From contig CAYOZI010000024.1 of the NCBI GenBank assembly GCA_964408425.1, positions 1-11,728 on the forward strand: a stretch of DNA of 11,728 nt, given 5' to 3'. Shown here in pieces: positions 10,174 through 11,728 of this stretch; position 1 is the first letter of the stretch; each line of letters opens with the position of its first letter. Origin of the DNA: UBA10210 sp964408425. Its GTDB lineage: Archaea; Micrarchaeota; Micrarchaeia; Norongarragalinales; Norongarragalinaceae. Both the position numbers and the translations under genes were made by a program. The notes under the pieces were generated by a model that was given only the letters and a program-made list of their open reading frames with translations, was not told where the DNA came from and did not search any database.

Positions 10174-11728
10174 GTGGATTTTTCGAAGGGGCAGGCGAAG
10201 ATTTTCGCGGTGCTGACGCTGGCTGTAGCCGGGGTTTTGCTTTACGCTTTCACCTCTGGCGAGCCGCAAAACACAGGAAACGACGGCCTGATGGAAAACT
10301 GGACCGTAACGCTCTCGGCGGGCGAGGAGGACGAGACTTTTTTCAATTACACTTCCCTTCCCGAAAACCGCGTCGGGATTTTGAAGATAACGAAGGATTC
10401 TGATTCAAGCGAAGTAACGGATTTCCAGAGCGACATGACGTGGGTTTATTGCGGAAGCTGTAATTTGAGCGAGAGTTCTTACACGGTTTTCTACCAAATA
10501 CCGTCGTCCAGCCCGGGTCCTTCGCCCGACGCGGCGATAACGCCGACGCCCGAGCCTTCCGGAAAAGCTAAAGTGATCGTCAAAGACAGTTTCGGAAACG
10601 ATGTCGGAGGAACCGTGGAATTATTCGATTTTTCAACAAAGCGGAAGAAAGCCTCTGGAAAAACCAACGAAAATCTGGAAGAAAACGCCGGGGGGAATTT
10701 CGACATTGCAATCATTCCTGACGGAAAGCTGGTGGAAAGGCTTACGGTTGAAAATGCGGTAATTACGGAGGATGGTTTTGAACTGGGCTTGGAAGACCTG
10801 CCCGATGCGGATTACGGAGCCCCTTCAACAGTGGAAGTGCTGCAAGCATTTGCGATAAACCTTCCTTCCGAAGGTTTCGAGAAAGCCGAGGCGACCGCAA
10901 CAGCCCACGAAAAAGCCAATTCCTTGTTCAAGTGCAAAGACTGGATTTTCCCGGAAAGAAAATGCGGCGGGGACTGGGTCAGGATAAAAAACCTGGAGCC
11001 TGGAAAAGAATTTTCTATCGAATTGGCTCCAGGAGACCCGGCGTTCTTGACTGCTTACACGGCGACTTTGTACTGCCCTTCTTTCGCAAGCGGAGGGGCC
11101 GGCGCATTCGTTTCAAACCAAACGTGGTGCTCTTGGACCTTAACCCGCCCTCTTGAAGCTTTGGACGGGTATTTGGTTTACACGAATTATTCCATTCTCA
11201 GGACTTCGGTAAGGGTAGGAGGCGGATCTCCACCTTTAAGCCCTATCCACATCGGAAAGCTCGATAGGGACACTACAGGGAACAACGGAAACGAGGAAAT
11301 AATAGGATACACCGCCGGCACGCCGGAGTATACCGATACTGCTGAAGACTGGAACAAAACGCTTACGACAACCCAGTTCAACAAGACGAATTGCGCAACG
11401 TGGGACACCGGAGTTTGCACTTGGAACTTGTACTTGGCAAGCAACGCAACTTGCGGGAACAAGGGTTGCGGGGTGAACACTAGCGCCATGTACGAAACTT
11501 ACGGGTGGTGGGCGTGGCACGACCCGCCTTACCACAACGGGACTGTGGGGGGAAGCTATCCGGCGCCCAACTGGTACGATTCGGACAGCATAAACACCAC
11601 AGCAATGCCCATGAACGAAATCCGGAGCCTGGCTTCATTCTGGAACGACGATACAGGACTGAGTCATTACACTCTCGAGCACAACCAAAGCGGCAGTTTC
11701 GCGAACGAAACCCCTTGGACTGCGTTTT
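10174..11728 (+). CDS. Large glycosylated surface protein, N-terminal part (runs past window end)
   Basis: The frame opens with GTG at 10174 behind GGAGGG (10162-10167) and stays open for 518 codons to the window end. Residues 10-26 form a single hydrophobic segment after a short basic N-terminus, an uncleaved anchor or signal. A Ser/Pro/Thr linker at about 110-129 precedes a segment at about 131-190 (KAKVIVKDSFGNDVGGTVELFD) that resembles a carboxypeptidase-regulatory/Ig-like beta domain. Thirteen N-glycosylation sequons (NxS/T), most of them after about residue 325, and scattered cysteines point to an extracellular, glycosylated protein. Tryptophan is common in the last ~150 residues. The function, such as adhesion, cell-surface layer or enzyme, cannot be told from the visible part. 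Similar very long surface proteins are common in small-genome archaea. Confidence 0.85.
   Translation, partial: MDFSKGQAKIFAVLTLAVAGVLLYAFTSGEPQNTGNDGLMENWTVTLSAGEEDETFFNYTSLPENRVGILKITKDSDSSEVTDFQSDMTWVYCGSCNLSESSYTVFYQIPSSSPGPSPDAAITPTPEPSGKAKVIVKDSFGNDVGGTVELFDFSTKRKKASGKTNENLEENAGGNFDIAIIPDGKLVERLTVENAVITEDGFELGLEDLPDADYGAPSTVEVLQAFAINLPSEGFEKAEATATAHEKANSLFKCKDWIFPERKCGGDWVRIKNLEPGKEFSIELAPGDPAFLTAYTATLYCPSFASGGAGAFVSNQTWCSWTLTRPLEALDGYLVYTNYSILRTSVRVGGGSPPLSPIHIGKLDRDTTGNNGNEEIIGYTAGTPEYTDTAEDWNKTLTTTQFNKTNCATWDTGVCTWNLYLASNATCGNKGCGVNTSAMYETYGWWAWHDPPYHNGTVGGSYPAPNWYDSDSINTTAMPMNEIRSLASFWNDDTGLSHYTLEHNQSGSFANETPWTAF

Noticed and set aside
10021..10269. The full 82-residue minus-strand frame starting at a TTG
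   Set aside because: Its first half is antisense to the signal segment of the surface-protein gene. Only the last ~30 codons look coding, and they are listed as a low-interest finding.
1..11728. CRISPR arrays, insertion sequences, rRNA genes, replication origin
   Set aside because: No regularly spaced repeats, transposase motifs, rRNA sequence or origin-like repeat clusters were seen.

Overview
The window looks archaeal. Evidence: a FEN-1 flap endonuclease with a C-terminal PCNA-binding motif, TATA-type promoters (several giving leaderless or near-leaderless starts), Shine-Dalgarno sites of the GGTGA/GGAGG kind, an AbrB-PhoU regulator, a tRNA gene without encoded CCA, and two introns that fit the archaeal bulge-helix-bulge (BHB) type. 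Compact genes, overlapping ends and a sequon-rich surface protein suggest a small-genome lineage such as DPANN (Diapherotrites or Micrarchaeota-like). That placement is inference.

Layout. 1-931 (+): end of fen-1, then a Nudix hydrolase. 928-2606 (-): bacterial-type metK followed by a VTT/DedA-like membrane protein. 2760-3551 (+): a LAGLIDADG homing endonuclease whose 3' end runs into an intron-containing tRNA-Ile(GAU) gene (3544-3655), followed by a histidine phosphatase (3682-4284). 4259-5920 (-): a beta-CASP metallo-beta-lactamase protein, cutA and an unknown charged protein. 5969-7087 (-): a lumazine-synthase-like protein and a lipoprotein. 7160-8098 (-): an AbrB-PhoU regulator, divergent from a small two-helix membrane protein across an AT-rich, palindrome-rich promoter. 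8468-9991 (-): a membrane-bound winged-helix protein, a YdjM-like membrane protein and a CBS-pair protein. 10174-11728 (+): the first 518 residues of a large surface protein that continues past the window.

The main discovery is around 2500-3660. First, metK is interrupted after codon 17 by 36 nt that carry an in-frame TGA. Removing exactly those 36 nt (2553 down to 2518) restores the invariant GHPDKICDQVSD active-site loop. The 36 nt and their flanks fold into a relaxed BHB: a 4-bp central helix, two 3-nt bulges and an inner hairpin. This is best read as a protein-gene mRNA intron spliced by the tRNA splicing endonuclease, in a metK of bacterial type. Second, the tRNA-Ile gene read contiguously has three mismatched acceptor pairs. 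A 38-nt intron at position 3/4, with a textbook BHB core, supplies the missing GGG and gives a perfect acceptor stem. The outer helix of that BHB pairs the pre-tRNA leader with the tRNA body, and the leader, 5' exon and start of the intron lie inside the last codons of the homing-endonuclease gene. Two short BHB introns thus flank a homing endonuclease within about 1.1 kb.
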